From CALRQJ02 sp943370285 (lineage in GTDB: Bacteria; Bacteroidota; Bacteroidia; Chitinophagales; Chitinophagaceae), in NCBI GenBank assembly GCA_943370285.1, contig CALRQJ020000007.1:124001-188000 (forward strand): a DNA stretch of 64,000 nucleotides. Direction: 5' to 3'. Below are positions 25,551 to 34,070 of the stretch, piece after piece (the first letter of the stretch is position 1; each line of letters opens with the position of its first letter). The notes beneath the pieces were generated by a model. That model saw only the letters and a list, made by a program, of their open reading frames with translations, did not search any database and was not told the origin of the DNA. Both the position numbers and the translations under genes were made by a program.

Positions 25551-26024
25551 TTAATTCACCATTTTATCTGCGCAGCAGCTGCTGGCAAATGCTTCCGGCT
25601 TGGCTTTAAAAGCAAAACCCATCCCCAAAATGTAGCCCATGGCTTCTTTCAAGGCATCATTGCTTTTAAACTGAGGATTGGTGTTAATGTCAGCATGCAC
25701 TTCCATTTCTACATGATACTTGATGAATAAATCACAAAGTTCATAAGCAATTTCAATGCTTTTGGCTACTTCAGTCAACATCCGTTCTTTAATGTGAAAT
25801 TGCTGCCGGGTTTTTTCGTTGTGGATGTACATGAATCCACCATTGTGTTGTCTAAGAAAGACAATTACAGTTGCAAATTCTGTTTCTGCACCTTTCACCT
25901 GACTGTCGGTTCCAATGCAAACTTTAAGCTTAACGCCTTTTTCAGTCTCCCTTTTGATGACCTCTTCTACCGCATCTTTGATTGGGAGGCTAATACCTTC
26001 GCCATTAAATTTTCTCCAACGCAT
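25551..26024 (-). CDS. YkuK-like ribonuclease H-fold protein (DUF458)
   Basis: This 157-residue single-domain protein of the YkuK/DUF458 family has an RNase H-like fold. Recognisable segments are VKVCIGTDSQVKGAETEFATVIVFLR (start of the beta sheet with Asp in GTDSQ), MLTEVAKSIEIAYEL and VEMEVHADINTNPQFKSNDAL (Asp in HADIN), MGYILGMGFAFKAKPEAFASSCCADK. Asp residues lie where RNase H-type folds carry metal ligands, but activity of this family is not established as far as I know. Its own unit; a TAATTTTT box directly abuts the ATG. Confidence 0.85.
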   Translation of the reverse strand: MRWRKFNGEGISLPIKDAVEEVIKRETEKGVKLKVCIGTDSQVKGAETEFATVIVFLRQHNGGFMYIHNEKTRQQFHIKERMLTEVAKSIEIAYELCDLFIKYHVEMEVHADINTNPQFKSNDALKEAMGYILGMGFAFKAKPEAFASSCCADKMVN

Positions 26025-26179
26025 AAAAATTAGGTTTGTGTAATTTACCTACTCTTTATGGTACGAGGTACAAAAAGGGGTTATCTAATTATTAACAGGT
26101 GTGAATGGAAAATGGGGTGTTGAAAAATTTAAGGGTTTAATAGCGCTTCCATTGAACCTTTACATTAACAATTTGCCAT

Positions 26180-26542
26180 CTAATATTGTCCGGTGTTTAG
26201 CATAACTAAAGTGCAGGCTTCTACCGGTAAAATGCCATGGGCATTGGCTATATCGTATAGTTCATCGTTTTCTGTGCCCGGATTAAATATGATGCGTTTC
26301 GGTTTAAGGGACAGTATATAATCGTACAATGGTTGTTGTAGCGTTGGGTTGAGATACAAGGTTATGGTATCAACATCTGTTGCTTCCGGATAATCGGTAA
26401 TGATTGGAATACCGGCTACTTCAGCAGCTTTTCTACCAATAGCAATCACCGGGTGACCATGTGCTTGCAAGCGATGCATGGCCATATTACTATAACGTTC
26501 GGGGTTATCACTTGCACCGAGAACAACAGTTTTTTTAGACAT
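26180..26542 (-). CDS. CoA-binding domain protein (YccU-like)
   Basis: This 120-residue single Rossmann-like CoA_binding_2 domain has the hallmark VVLGASDNPERYSNMAMHRL (residues 6-25), GHPVIAIGRK, TLYLNPTLQQPLYDYI, IFNPGTENDELYDIA and VEACTLVML. Related to the CoA-binding domain of succinyl-CoA synthetase but standing alone; exact role unknown. Its start overlaps the end of the upstream membrane-protein gene by 8 nt, indicating translational coupling. Confidence 0.88.
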   Translation of the reverse strand: MSKKTVVLGASDNPERYSNMAMHRLQAHGHPVIAIGRKAAEVAGIPIITDYPEATDVDTITLYLNPTLQQPLYDYILSLKPKRIIFNPGTENDELYDIANAHGILPVEACTLVMLNTGQY

Positions 26543-26915
26543 CAGTCAATATATATTTTTTGTAAGTGTATAAATAATAAACAGCAATACCCAAGCTATA
26601 CACCAATGTAGCCATAAACAAGCCAATAGCCACTTGATTGCCATTAAAATCTCTCATATAGAAAGAAAAAATGAGCATAAAAATGGCGCCAATACATAAA
26701 ATCCAATACTTAGATAAAAGTCGATAGGCAGGTGTATTTTTAGGAACTTTAAATGTGTACACCAAGGCACTAATCAGTTGCCAAATACCCAAAAAGAATA
26801 AAACAATCATGGGATAAACAAAAGTATAACCCTTAAAAATGGCAGCTGCGATGGAAGACAGCACAATCAAAATGGTGAATGTCAATTGACCGTAGTAATC
26901 AACTTTTTTGAGCAT
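26535..26915 (-). CDS. Four-helix membrane protein of unknown function
   Basis: This 126-residue protein begins at the ATG at 26915 (MLKKVDYYGQLTFTIL). Four hydrophobic segments are visible: LTFTILIVLSSIAAAIF, FVYPMIVLFFLGIWQLISALVYTF, WILCIGAIFMLIFSFYM and VAIGLFMATLVYSLGIAVYYLY. A longer frame reaching 27227 would overlap the menG coding region on the other strand and is rejected. No family recognised. It precedes and overlaps the CoA-binding gene and is divergent from menG. Confidence 0.75.
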   Translation of the reverse strand: MLKKVDYYGQLTFTILIVLSSIAAAIFKGYTFVYPMIVLFFLGIWQLISALVYTFKVPKNTPAYRLLSKYWILCIGAIFMLIFSFYMRDFNGNQVAIGLFMATLVYSLGIAVYYLYTYKKYILTDV

Positions 26916-27054
26916 ATTGCTTTTTGGGGTGAAAATACAAGTAATAGTGCAAAGCATAAATGCTATATTGTTAAAGCGTTGCTTTTTTGTTAATGCTTTC
27001 AACAATAAGCCTAGTAAAGGGTTACAGTAATTGAAAACCTTATCTTCGCATCTT

Positions 27055-27798
27055 ATGGCAAAGTTTGCACATGATACAGTAGTGCCTTTTAAAGAAAGTG
27101 AACAGAACAAGAAGCAACAAGTGGCCGCAATGTTTAATGACATTGCCTTTCGGTATGATTTTTTAAATCGATTTTTAAGTGCCGGAATTGATATTAGTTG
27201 GCGAAAAAAAGCCATCAAAGAAATCAAAGACCTGAACCCACAAACAGTATTAGATGTGGCTACAGGAACGGCGGATGTGGCATTGATGACTTATAAAATG
27301 TTGAAGCCCACAAAAATTGTTGGGATTGATATTAGTGAGGGGATGTTAGATTTTGGCCGACAAAAGATTGCCAAACTTGGGTTGCAAAATCATATTGAAT
27401 TGTTAACGGGGGATAGTGAAACAATAAACTTTCCCGATAACTCGTTTGACGCCATAACCGTGGCTTTTGGGGTACGTAATTTCGAACATTTAGAAAAAGG
27501 TTTGAGTGAAATGTACCGAGTATTAAAACCAGGTGGTAAATTAGTGGTATTAGAATTTTCAAAACCTAAACAATCCGCATTCAAACAATTCTACAATTTG
27601 TACATGAACATTGTGGCGCCGGGCTTTGGCAAGATGATTGCCAAGAACAAAGAAGCTTATGCTTACCTTAATGATTCGGTACAGGCATTTCCTGAACGAG
27701 CAGCATTTACAGACATTCTGCAATCTGTTGCTTTTAGGGATACTTATTTCAAACCACTTAGTCTTGGTATATGTTGCATTTACTGCGGAAGCAAATAA
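27055..27798 (+). CDS. menG: Demethylmenaquinone methyltransferase
   Basis: This 247-residue class I SAM-dependent methyltransferase (UbiE/MenG family) carries out the last methylation in menaquinone synthesis. Visible features: VAAMFNDIAFRYDFLNRFLSAGID near 22-45, SAM motif I VLDVATGTADVA near 66-77, VGIDISEGMLDFGR near 90, AFGVRNFEHLEKGL near 138 and RVLKPGGKLVVLEFSKP near 155. ATG at 27055 (MAKFAHDTVVPFKE) is chosen; an upstream TTG at 27031 overlaps a TATCTTCG box. The 3' end overlaps porT by 28 nt, a linkage common in Bacteroidota. Confidence 0.96.
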   Translation: MAKFAHDTVVPFKESEQNKKQQVAAMFNDIAFRYDFLNRFLSAGIDISWRKKAIKEIKDLNPQTVLDVATGTADVALMTYKMLKPTKIVGIDISEGMLDFGRQKIAKLGLQNHIELLTGDSETINFPDNSFDAITVAFGVRNFEHLEKGLSEMYRVLKPGGKLVVLEFSKPKQSAFKQFYNLYMNIVAPGFGKMIAKNKEAYAYLNDSVQAFPERAAFTDILQSVAFRDTYFKPLSLGICCIYCGSK

Positions 27799-28493
27799 TT
27801 TTATTGGTAATTGCCTCTGTTGCAGCCCTTTCTGCATCGGCACAAATTGAGCAAAATCGTCCCGGCCACGATGATTGGCCATATTATTTTGGCATGAGTA
27901 TATCTTATGGCCATTCTTACCTGCATCCTAACGGCCGGCATCCTAAGTTTTTACAAGATGATAGTGTTTTGGTAAGTGAACCTGGCAGCAGCGGTGGCGT
28001 AGCCTTAGGCTTAATGGCAACTTTACAATTTTCTAATAGATTTAGTTTACGATTTAACCCACAATTGATTATTGGTGGAGCCAAGTATTTCAACTATAGC
28101 TTAAAATATCCGCTAAATGGAGAAAATCCGGTTGAGAAAAAAATATTGCCCTCTACCATTGTAAGCTTTCCATTGCAAATAAAATTTAACAGCGACCGTA
28201 TCAATAATTTTAGAACCTACTTATTAACCGGTGTCAAATACGATATTGATTTGGCCAGCAATTCTGCCTCTCGAAATGCCGAAGATTTAGTGAAACTAAA
28301 ACCTTCTGATATTGGCTACGAATTGGGTATTGGCTTCAACTTTTATTTGCCGTTTGTAACGTTGTCGCCTGAATTAAAAATCAGTAACGGACTAACCAAT
28401 GTACACAGCCGAGACCCCAACTTAAAATTCAGCAGTGCTTTAGATAAGCTACAAAGTAAGATGATTGTTTTTTCTATTATTTTGGAAGATTAA
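27771..28493 (+). CDS. porT: T9SS outer-membrane protein PorT
   Basis: This 240-residue outer-membrane beta-barrel has a signal peptide (about 1-24, IILLVIASVAALSASAQ). Alternating amphipathic strands follow: YYFGMSISYGHSYLH, GVALGLMATLQFSNRFSLRFN, TYLLTGVKYDIDL, YELGIGFNFYLPFVTLSPELK. The C-terminal region (LQSKMIVFSIILED) is typical. PorT is needed for T9SS secretion in Porphyromonas and Flavobacterium. Position behind and overlapping menG is the usual context. No frameshift or missing part is seen. Confidence 0.92.
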   Translation: MLHLLRKQIILLVIASVAALSASAQIEQNRPGHDDWPYYFGMSISYGHSYLHPNGRHPKFLQDDSVLVSEPGSSGGVALGLMATLQFSNRFSLRFNPQLIIGGAKYFNYSLKYPLNGENPVEKKILPSTIVSFPLQIKFNSDRINNFRTYLLTGVKYDIDLASNSASRNAEDLVKLKPSDIGYELGIGFNFYLPFVTLSPELKISNGLTNVHSRDPNLKFSSALDKLQSKMIVFSIILED

Positions 28494-28512
28494 TACCTTA
28501 TCTGATAAAACT

Positions 28513-28548
28513 AAAACGGGCTGTTTCGTTTACGAAACAGCCCGTTTT
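28513..28548. terminator. Bidirectional terminator between porT and the RemB-like gene
   Basis: AAAACGGGCTGTTTCG (28513-28528), TTTA loop, CGAAACAGCCCGTTTT (28533-28548): a perfect 16-bp stem flanked by A-run and T-run, serving the two convergent genes. Confidence 0.93.
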
Positions 28549-28566
28549 TATTAGCTGATGTGATCG

Positions 28567-30240
28567 TTAAAAATCAAATTCTCTTCGTCCAATATTCCAT
28601 CTAAAACCTAATGATATGGTGGTACTGTTCGATGGTAAATCTTCTAGCTTATAATTTCTCTGCATGGCGCTAAAATCAATAAATAGGTTTTCTTTTAATT
28701 CGTAAGACAGTAATATAGAAATCATAGTACATGTAGCTCTAGCACCTGACCCTACGTTCCAGCCATAATCTTGAGGTCGGGTTTGATAGCTTTCAAAAAT
28801 ATCATTACCGGTATTTTTACCCGATGAATCCTTTCCTTGATAATAATGTATCAGCTTTAGCTGACCATATAATTTTTTCATCGGCTGTGCCCTTATGATA
28901 GCAATAAATTCTTGAAAACTTGCTCCAAGCGGATGTGCCATGGGTTGATTGTAGTGTGTCCAGTTAGACACAGAATCAAAGTGGGCATAGGTAAATGGTC
29001 TAACTCTGTTGGATTCTAATTGTACATCTACATTTTTAAATCCAAATGCGTCTATGTACTTCATGCCGGCTTGATAACCGTATTTATTGGCCCACCATCC
29101 GGTATTATTTCTTAGCTCACTCAATTTAAATTCATCAAACAATAGTTGTCCATATACTTGTACTCTCTTGGCAATATTTGCTTTAATATCAATACCTGCA
29201 AGGGCATTATCGGCACTGCCGTTATTGCTTTCTTGTGGTCTTAAGAACATAAATGGATTCAGGTAAGAAAAGTCAAAATGGTCTTTTCTGCCAAATACTA
29301 CACCCTCGAAAATGCCGATATTTAACCATTTTGTAGCATTAAAACTGATATGATTTACACGGGCATATTTTCGAGGTAGTAAATCATTTTTTTGAATGAA
29401 TTGCGGCATTAGTTCCATTAAAATACTTTCGTAATTCAACTTCCACACCCTAGTGTTCATTTTCAAAAATGTGTAGTTGTTTGAGAAGTCGCTCAAGAAC
29501 AAACTTCTGTGTCCCGTACCTAAGAAATTTTTATCGTATCCAAATTGAAAATCTAAGTATTTGGCTGCATTAAAAGTGATGCTACCACGGGCATCAAAAT
29601 AATCTACTCCGGTTGTTTTGAATGATTTGTAAAAACCATTTCCTGGCACAGCCCTGTGTTTAGATACCCATTGTTGCACATATTCAGGTGCTCTTTCTTG
29701 GTTATCGGTAATATACATGTTAAAGCCTAGTCGTTTATCTAACATCCCTCTAATATTTACACCTCGGGTATTGATGAAAATATTTTGATCATTATCAGAC
29801 TCTACCATTTGCTGATAATTAATTACCGGATTAATAGCCAAGAAAAAATCTTTGTTATTCACCTCGAAAAAATTACCTCGAGTAGTGTAAAAAGTATTGA
29901 GAAAAGGCTTTTCGCTATTGTATGTTGCTCTTGGTTTACTCCATTCGCCATTATTCATCAAAAAACGTTGCATATTGTATTTGTCAACAGCCGAAAGTGG
30001 AAATCCACCTCTTTGCCCGTTACGATGAAAACTATCAATCAGCTCCACTGCCTTAACAGTGTTGCGTCGGGCATAAGGTTTAATGGTAGAGAAACTCAAC
30101 TGCTCATTACGAGATTTAATTTCTAATCGGTCGAGCAAAATCAACTCTTTAGAACCGGCAGTTAAATAACCGGTTTGTGCTATTATAGCTAATGGGGATA
30201 GAAAGATGGCAAAGCTGAATACGGATTTAATAATTTGCAT
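28567..30240 (-). CDS. RemB/Wzi-like outer-membrane beta-barrel protein
   Basis: This is a 557-residue protein. The signal peptide is about 1-21 (SFAIFLSPLAIIAQ). The rest is rich in amphipathic beta-strands: ARGSITFNAAKYLDFQFGYD, FLGTGHRSLFLSDFSNNYTFL, KWLNIGIFEGVVFGR, YGQLLFDEF, LLSYELKENLFIDFSAMQRN, ending SLGFRWNIGRREFDF with C-terminal Phe, as in outer-membrane barrels. The GTGHRSLFLSDFSNNY segment resembles the capsule-assembly Wzi family, to which the gliding-associated RemB protein belongs; a role in surface polysaccharide attachment or gliding is inferred. It is divergent from pyrC with only 34 nt between start codons. Confidence 0.65.
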   Translation of the reverse strand: MQIIKSVFSFAIFLSPLAIIAQTGYLTAGSKELILLDRLEIKSRNEQLSFSTIKPYARRNTVKAVELIDSFHRNGQRGGFPLSAVDKYNMQRFLMNNGEWSKPRATYNSEKPFLNTFYTTRGNFFEVNNKDFFLAINPVINYQQMVESDNDQNIFINTRGVNIRGMLDKRLGFNMYITDNQERAPEYVQQWVSKHRAVPGNGFYKSFKTTGVDYFDARGSITFNAAKYLDFQFGYDKNFLGTGHRSLFLSDFSNNYTFLKMNTRVWKLNYESILMELMPQFIQKNDLLPRKYARVNHISFNATKWLNIGIFEGVVFGRKDHFDFSYLNPFMFLRPQESNNGSADNALAGIDIKANIAKRVQVYGQLLFDEFKLSELRNNTGWWANKYGYQAGMKYIDAFGFKNVDVQLESNRVRPFTYAHFDSVSNWTHYNQPMAHPLGASFQEFIAIIRAQPMKKLYGQLKLIHYYQGKDSSGKNTGNDIFESYQTRPQDYGWNVGSGARATCTMISILLSYELKENLFIDFSAMQRNYKLEDLPSNSTTISLGFRWNIGRREFDF

Positions 30241-30274
30241 CGCTATTTTGCTTTAAGATAAATATTGGAAACTT

Positions 30275-31618
30275 ATGGGTCATTATATTATTAAAGATAC
30301 ATGCATAGTCAATGAGGGACAACAATTTAATGGTGATGTGTTGATAAAAAACGGTCGTATTGAAAAAGTAGGCGGTATTATCAATAATGGGGAAAACATA
30401 CCTGAAATAAACGGTAAAGGCCTGCATTTATTGCCCGGTGTTATTGATGATCAAGTACATTTTAGAGAGCCGGGGTTAACCCATAAAGCCAATATTTATA
30501 CCGAGGCAAAGGCAGCTGTAGCAGGAGGTGTAACCAGTTTTATGGAAATGCCTAATACTGTTCCTCCGGCGTTTACCCATGAATTGTTGGAGCAGAAGTA
30601 TAACATTGCCACACAGTCGGCTTTGGCTAATTACTCCTTTTTTATGGGCACCTCTAACGATAATTACGACGAGGTGATGAAAACCAACAATCGGAAAAAT
30701 GATGTTTGTGGCGTTAAAGTATTTATGGGTTCTTCAACCGGAAATTTATTGGTGGATAATGCATTGGTGTTAGAAAAAATATTTGCCGGCTGCGAAGTGT
30801 TGATTGCTACACATTGTGAGGAAGAGGCCATTATCAAGAAAAATTTAGCTGCGCTAAAAGCAGTAAAAGCCGAGTTTGAACCTTCAGATCATCCCATTAT
30901 CAGAAACGACGAAGCTTGTTTTGAGTCGTCTTTAAAAGCCATTCAGTTTGCCCATAAGTTCGGAACAAGGTTACATATTCTTCATATCAGCACAGCAAAA
31001 GAATTGCAATTGTTCTCTAATATGCTTCCGCTAAAAGACAAGAAAATTACTGCCGAAGTTTGTGTACACCATTTGCATTTTACAGCAGATGATTATGCAC
31101 AATTGGGTAATCAAATAAAATGTAATCCTGCTATTAAAGCTGCCCATAACAAACCGGCTTTATGGGAGGCTTTGTTGGATAACAGGTTGGATATTATTGC
31201 CACCGATCATGCGCCACATACCTGGGATGAAAAAAGTGGCAGTTACGAACATGCCCATGCCGGCTTGCCCTTGGTTCAACATTCTTTGTTGTTAATGTTG
31301 GATTATGTAAAAGCTGGAAAAATCACTATCGAAAAAATGGTAGAAAAGATGAGCCATGCCGTGGCAGATTGTTTTCAAATTAAGGAACGAGGGTACATTA
31401 GAGAAGGATATCATGCCGATTTGGTCTTGGTAGATTTGAATGCCCAAACCCAAGTGAAGAAAGATAATATCCTCTATAAATGCGGATGGAGCCCAATGGA
31501 AGGAATGATTTTTTCGGCTGCTATAACCCATACTTTTGTAAACGGACATTTAGTTTATGGAAATGGTGCGTTCGATGAATCTCAATTTGGTCAAAGATTA
31601 CAGTTTAACAGAGATTAA
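30275..31618 (+). CDS. pyrC: Dihydroorotase or dihydroorotase-like amidohydrolase
   Basis: This 447-residue amidohydrolase of the class I dihydroorotase group catalyses the third step of pyrimidine synthesis (carbamoyl-aspartate to dihydroorotate). Metal-binding and substrate motifs: GVIDDQVHFREPGLTHK (His62, Arg64), GGVTSFMEMPNTVPPA, VKVFMGSSTGNLL, HCEEEA, LHILHISTAKEL, IIATDHAPHTWDEK. The last metal Asp is in ATDHAPH. Some Bacteroidota amidohydrolases of this type are inactive paralogues, but all visible ligands are present. Starts 34 nt from the divergent RemB-like gene; no clear promoter in that gap. Confidence 0.9.
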   Translation: MGHYIIKDTCIVNEGQQFNGDVLIKNGRIEKVGGIINNGENIPEINGKGLHLLPGVIDDQVHFREPGLTHKANIYTEAKAAVAGGVTSFMEMPNTVPPAFTHELLEQKYNIATQSALANYSFFMGTSNDNYDEVMKTNNRKNDVCGVKVFMGSSTGNLLVDNALVLEKIFAGCEVLIATHCEEEAIIKKNLAALKAVKAEFEPSDHPIIRNDEACFESSLKAIQFAHKFGTRLHILHISTAKELQLFSNMLPLKDKKITAEVCVHHLHFTADDYAQLGNQIKCNPAIKAAHNKPALWEALLDNRLDIIATDHAPHTWDEKSGSYEHAHAGLPLVQHSLLLMLDYVKAGKITIEKMVEKMSHAVADCFQIKERGYIREGYHADLVLVDLNAQTQVKKDNILYKCGWSPMEGMIFSAAITHTFVNGHLVYGNGAFDESQFGQRLQFNRD

Positions 31619-31659
31619 TCGGAACTAACTGTAATATTATTTGAATTGTAAACCCATTC

Positions 31660-32973
31660 ATGCAGGCAGATAAAACTACCATCACCGACTTATCGCTTTT
31701 TCATCACGAAGAAGAATTGTCTGTTTTTCATTACCTCAACTTTACCAAAACCAATGGTGGTAGAGAATGGTGGCGACAAATACTAAGTCATCCGCTACAT
31801 AACATTCAAAACATTAAAGAACGACAACAAACCGTTCAAGTGATTGGTAAGCATTTGCAACATTGGCCCGAAACGATTTCGAATGGCAATATCATGGTAA
31901 TTGAAAAATATTATGATACGGTGCTGGAACGTATTCCGCAAAAGCCCGATGCCATGAGTGCTTTTTTCTTTAGGTTATTTAATGGTCCCGATTATTCTAT
32001 CATTAAATACACCGTTGAACAAGCTATAGATTTTGTCAAAGGTATGCAGCAGTTGGTAGTGTTGTTACAAGATGATGATATGCCTGCATCGCTTCGAGTA
32101 AAGTTAGAACGCATTACAATGCTGCTCAACAAACCTTTTTTGCAGCAGCTGCAGCAGGAAAGCAAATCATCATTGCAGTTAACTAAAGTATTATACTATG
32201 GACATTATTTACGCTATCAATTTAAAAATGATGCGTTTGAATTGATTGATATTTTTAGTCAGATAGATTGTTGGTATAGCATGGCTGTTGCTGTAGCAAA
32301 ATGCAAATTGGTTTTTCCCGATGTTGAAGCTACAGATAAGCCCTTCATACAAGCCGAAGGTTTATTTCATCCTTTATTGCAAACCCCGGTTGCTTATGAT
32401 ATTCAGCTAAAACAAGAACAAAATTTTTGTTTTTTAACCGGTGCCAATATGGCCGGGAAAAGTACATTTATAAAGGCCATAGGTGTAGCTGTTTATTTGG
32501 CCCATATCGGGATGGGAGTACCGGCAAAACATTGCCGTTTAAGTATGTTTGATGGCTTGTTGAGTAATATACAAGTGATGGATAATATTATTAAAGGTGA
32601 AAGTTATTTCTTCAACGAAGTGCAACGCATTAAGAATACAATCGAGAAAATTAATGATGGAAAAAAATGGCTCATATTGATTGATGAACTTTTCAAAGGA
32701 ACCAATGTACAAGATGCTATGAAGTGTAGCACAGCTGTGATTGAAGGTTTACTTAAAATGAAGAATGCCTTGTTCATTCTATCCACTCATTTATACGAGA
32801 TAGGAGAAGACCTCAAACAATATCCCAATATTCAATTCAGGTTTTTTGAAACGCATGTGCAAGACGATCAATTGATGTTTAGTTATCAACTTAAAGAAGG
32901 CATCAGCAATGATAGATTAGGCTATCTCATTCTACGAAAAGAAGGTGTAGTAGATATGTTGAAACAACTATAA
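31660..32973 (+). CDS. Short MutS-family ATPase
   Basis: This 437-residue protein has a MutS core/lever-like N-terminal half (FHYLNFTKTNGGREWWRQIL, helical up to 230) and the C-terminal MutS ATPase domain: Walker A TGANMAGKSTFIKAIG (near 263-278), FFNEVQRIKNTIEKI, Walker B WLILIDELFKGTN and STHLYE. The mismatch-recognition domain of true MutS is missing, so it is not the mismatch sensor; such short MutS paralogues are common in Bacteroidota and their role is unclear. Its stop is separated by a single nucleotide from the stop of the convergent cytochrome gene. Confidence 0.88.
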   Translation: MQADKTTITDLSLFHHEEELSVFHYLNFTKTNGGREWWRQILSHPLHNIQNIKERQQTVQVIGKHLQHWPETISNGNIMVIEKYYDTVLERIPQKPDAMSAFFFRLFNGPDYSIIKYTVEQAIDFVKGMQQLVVLLQDDDMPASLRVKLERITMLLNKPFLQQLQQESKSSLQLTKVLYYGHYLRYQFKNDAFELIDIFSQIDCWYSMAVAVAKCKLVFPDVEATDKPFIQAEGLFHPLLQTPVAYDIQLKQEQNFCFLTGANMAGKSTFIKAIGVAVYLAHIGMGVPAKHCRLSMFDGLLSNIQVMDNIIKGESYFFNEVQRIKNTIEKINDGKKWLILIDELFKGTNVQDAMKCSTAVIEGLLKMKNALFILSTHLYEIGEDLKQYPNIQFRFFETHVQDDQLMFSYQLKEGISNDRLGYLILRKEGVVDMLKQL

Positions 32974-32974
32974 T

Positions 32975-33382
32975 TTACTGTTTCGCCTTTTCATCAATAT
33001 AAGCCAGAATAGCAGCAATCTCAGCATCTTTCAAATTAGGGAATGCAGTCATAACCGTCTTATTCCATTTCAACCATAACTCTTTCGCATAGCTATTTTC
33101 TTTAATCACTGCTTCAGAGTTTCGAATATACTTGTATAATAATTTTTTATTTGGCCAACGATCTTGTACACCGGCTAATGCAGGTCCTACTAAATCTTTT
33201 TTAACGGCATGACAACTAGCACAGTTCGACATAAACAATTCTTTGCCTTGTTCTGCTGCTGCACTCATTGCAGTTGTTTCACTTGCGGATTCCGGTACTT
33301 CATACATGAGTTTGGCATTATCTTGATTGCCACATGCAATAAGAATGATAAATGTAAAACTGATGAATAAGAATTTTTTCAT
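32975..33382 (-). CDS. Small lipoprotein cytochrome c
   Basis: This 135-residue protein has a lipoprotein signal (MKKFLFISFTFIILIAC, Cys17). One c-type haem motif CASCH is followed by AVKKDLVGPALAGV; the likely axial Met is in KTVMTAFPNLKDAEIAAIL. This is a class I monohaem cytochrome, an electron carrier on the periplasmic face. Convergent with the MutS-like gene. A good TAGTTTTG box lies 27-20 nt upstream of the ATG. Confidence 0.93.
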   Translation of the reverse strand: MKKFLFISFTFIILIACGNQDNAKLMYEVPESASETTAMSAAAEQGKELFMSNCASCHAVKKDLVGPALAGVQDRWPNKKLLYKYIRNSEAVIKENSYAKELWLKWNKTVMTAFPNLKDAEIAAILAYIDEKAKQ

Positions 33383-33401
33383 GGTTTATAGAATGAGGCC
33401 G

Positions 33402-33409
33402 CAAAACTA
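33402..33409 (-). promoter_or_regulatory. TAnnTTTG box of the cytochrome gene
   Basis: TAGTTTTG on the minus strand, 19 nt before the ATG at 33382; exact -7 match, no clear TTG at the usual -33 distance. Confidence 0.5.
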
Positions 33410-33590
33410 AGGCAGACCATTAATACTGCCTCATTTTGTAGCAGCTTACACTACGCTTTATTTTTCACCGATAAAACAAACAATTTAGCCGACCACCGTT
33501 TAACTATGTTCCATTCAGCAAGTCTGCAATGCTGCGGAAATCTATTTTTCGTAATTTAGAACACTATTCAAACCATAAAACGTATTTGTT

Positions 33591-33992
33591 ATGATGAAGA
33601 AATTATTAGCCATTTGTACCATTGTTCTTGCCTTATCTGCTACCGCTTATGCACAGCCGGGAGGTGGTGGAGGTAATCCGGAAGAAAGAGCTAAAAGACA
33701 AAAAGAAATGATTCGTCCGCAGTTGGTTGAAAAAACTAAATTAACCGAAGACCAGGCGAATAAAGTAATTGATGCTTATCAAAAAGCTCAGCAAGAAACT
33801 AGAGCGGTAAGAATGAATGCAGATTTATCGGATGATGATAAAAAAGCTAAAGTGAAAGAAATTAATGAAGCTAGAACCGCTGCATTAAAAGCTATTCCTT
33901 TAACTGAAGATCAAATTAAAAGCGTAGAAAGCTTTTATGAAGAAATGAGAAAGAATATGCCACAACGTGGTGGTGGCGGAGGTGGTAATTAA
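33591..33992 (+). CDS. Spy/CpxP-like small periplasmic protein
   Basis: This 133-residue protein has a signal peptide (about 1-22, ICTIVLALSATAYAQ), a Gly-rich linker (PGGGGGNPEE), then a helical domain with two LTxxQ motifs (LTEDQANKVIDAYQKA and LTEDQIKSVESFYEE), the hallmark of Spy/CpxP periplasmic chaperone-like proteins, and a Gly-rich tail. A stress-chaperone role is inferred from the motif. Either of two adjacent ATGs (33591 or 33594) can be the start. The 208-nt region upstream has no clear promoter apart from a TATTTTTC box. Confidence 0.75.
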   Translation: MMKKLLAICTIVLALSATAYAQPGGGGGNPEERAKRQKEMIRPQLVEKTKLTEDQANKVIDAYQKAQQETRAVRMNADLSDDDKKAKVKEINEARTAALKAIPLTEDQIKSVESFYEEMRKNMPQRGGGGGGN

Positions 33993-34021
33993 TACCATTT
34001 GCTGTAATGTTATAACTAAGG

Positions 34022-34049
34022 TCGCCGGTTTATGCCGGCGATTTTTTTT
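34022..34049 (+). terminator. Terminator after the Spy-like gene
   Basis: TCGCCGG (34022-34028), TTTATG loop, CCGGCGA (34035-34041), then T8. It begins 29 nt after the stop. Confidence 0.92.
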
Positions 34050-34070
34050 AAATGTTATGCTTATAATTCT

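Noticed and set aside
26916..27227. N-terminal extension of the four-helix membrane protein to 27227
   Set aside because: It overlaps the 5' part of menG on the other strand, which is strongly supported, and the extension has no membrane-protein character.
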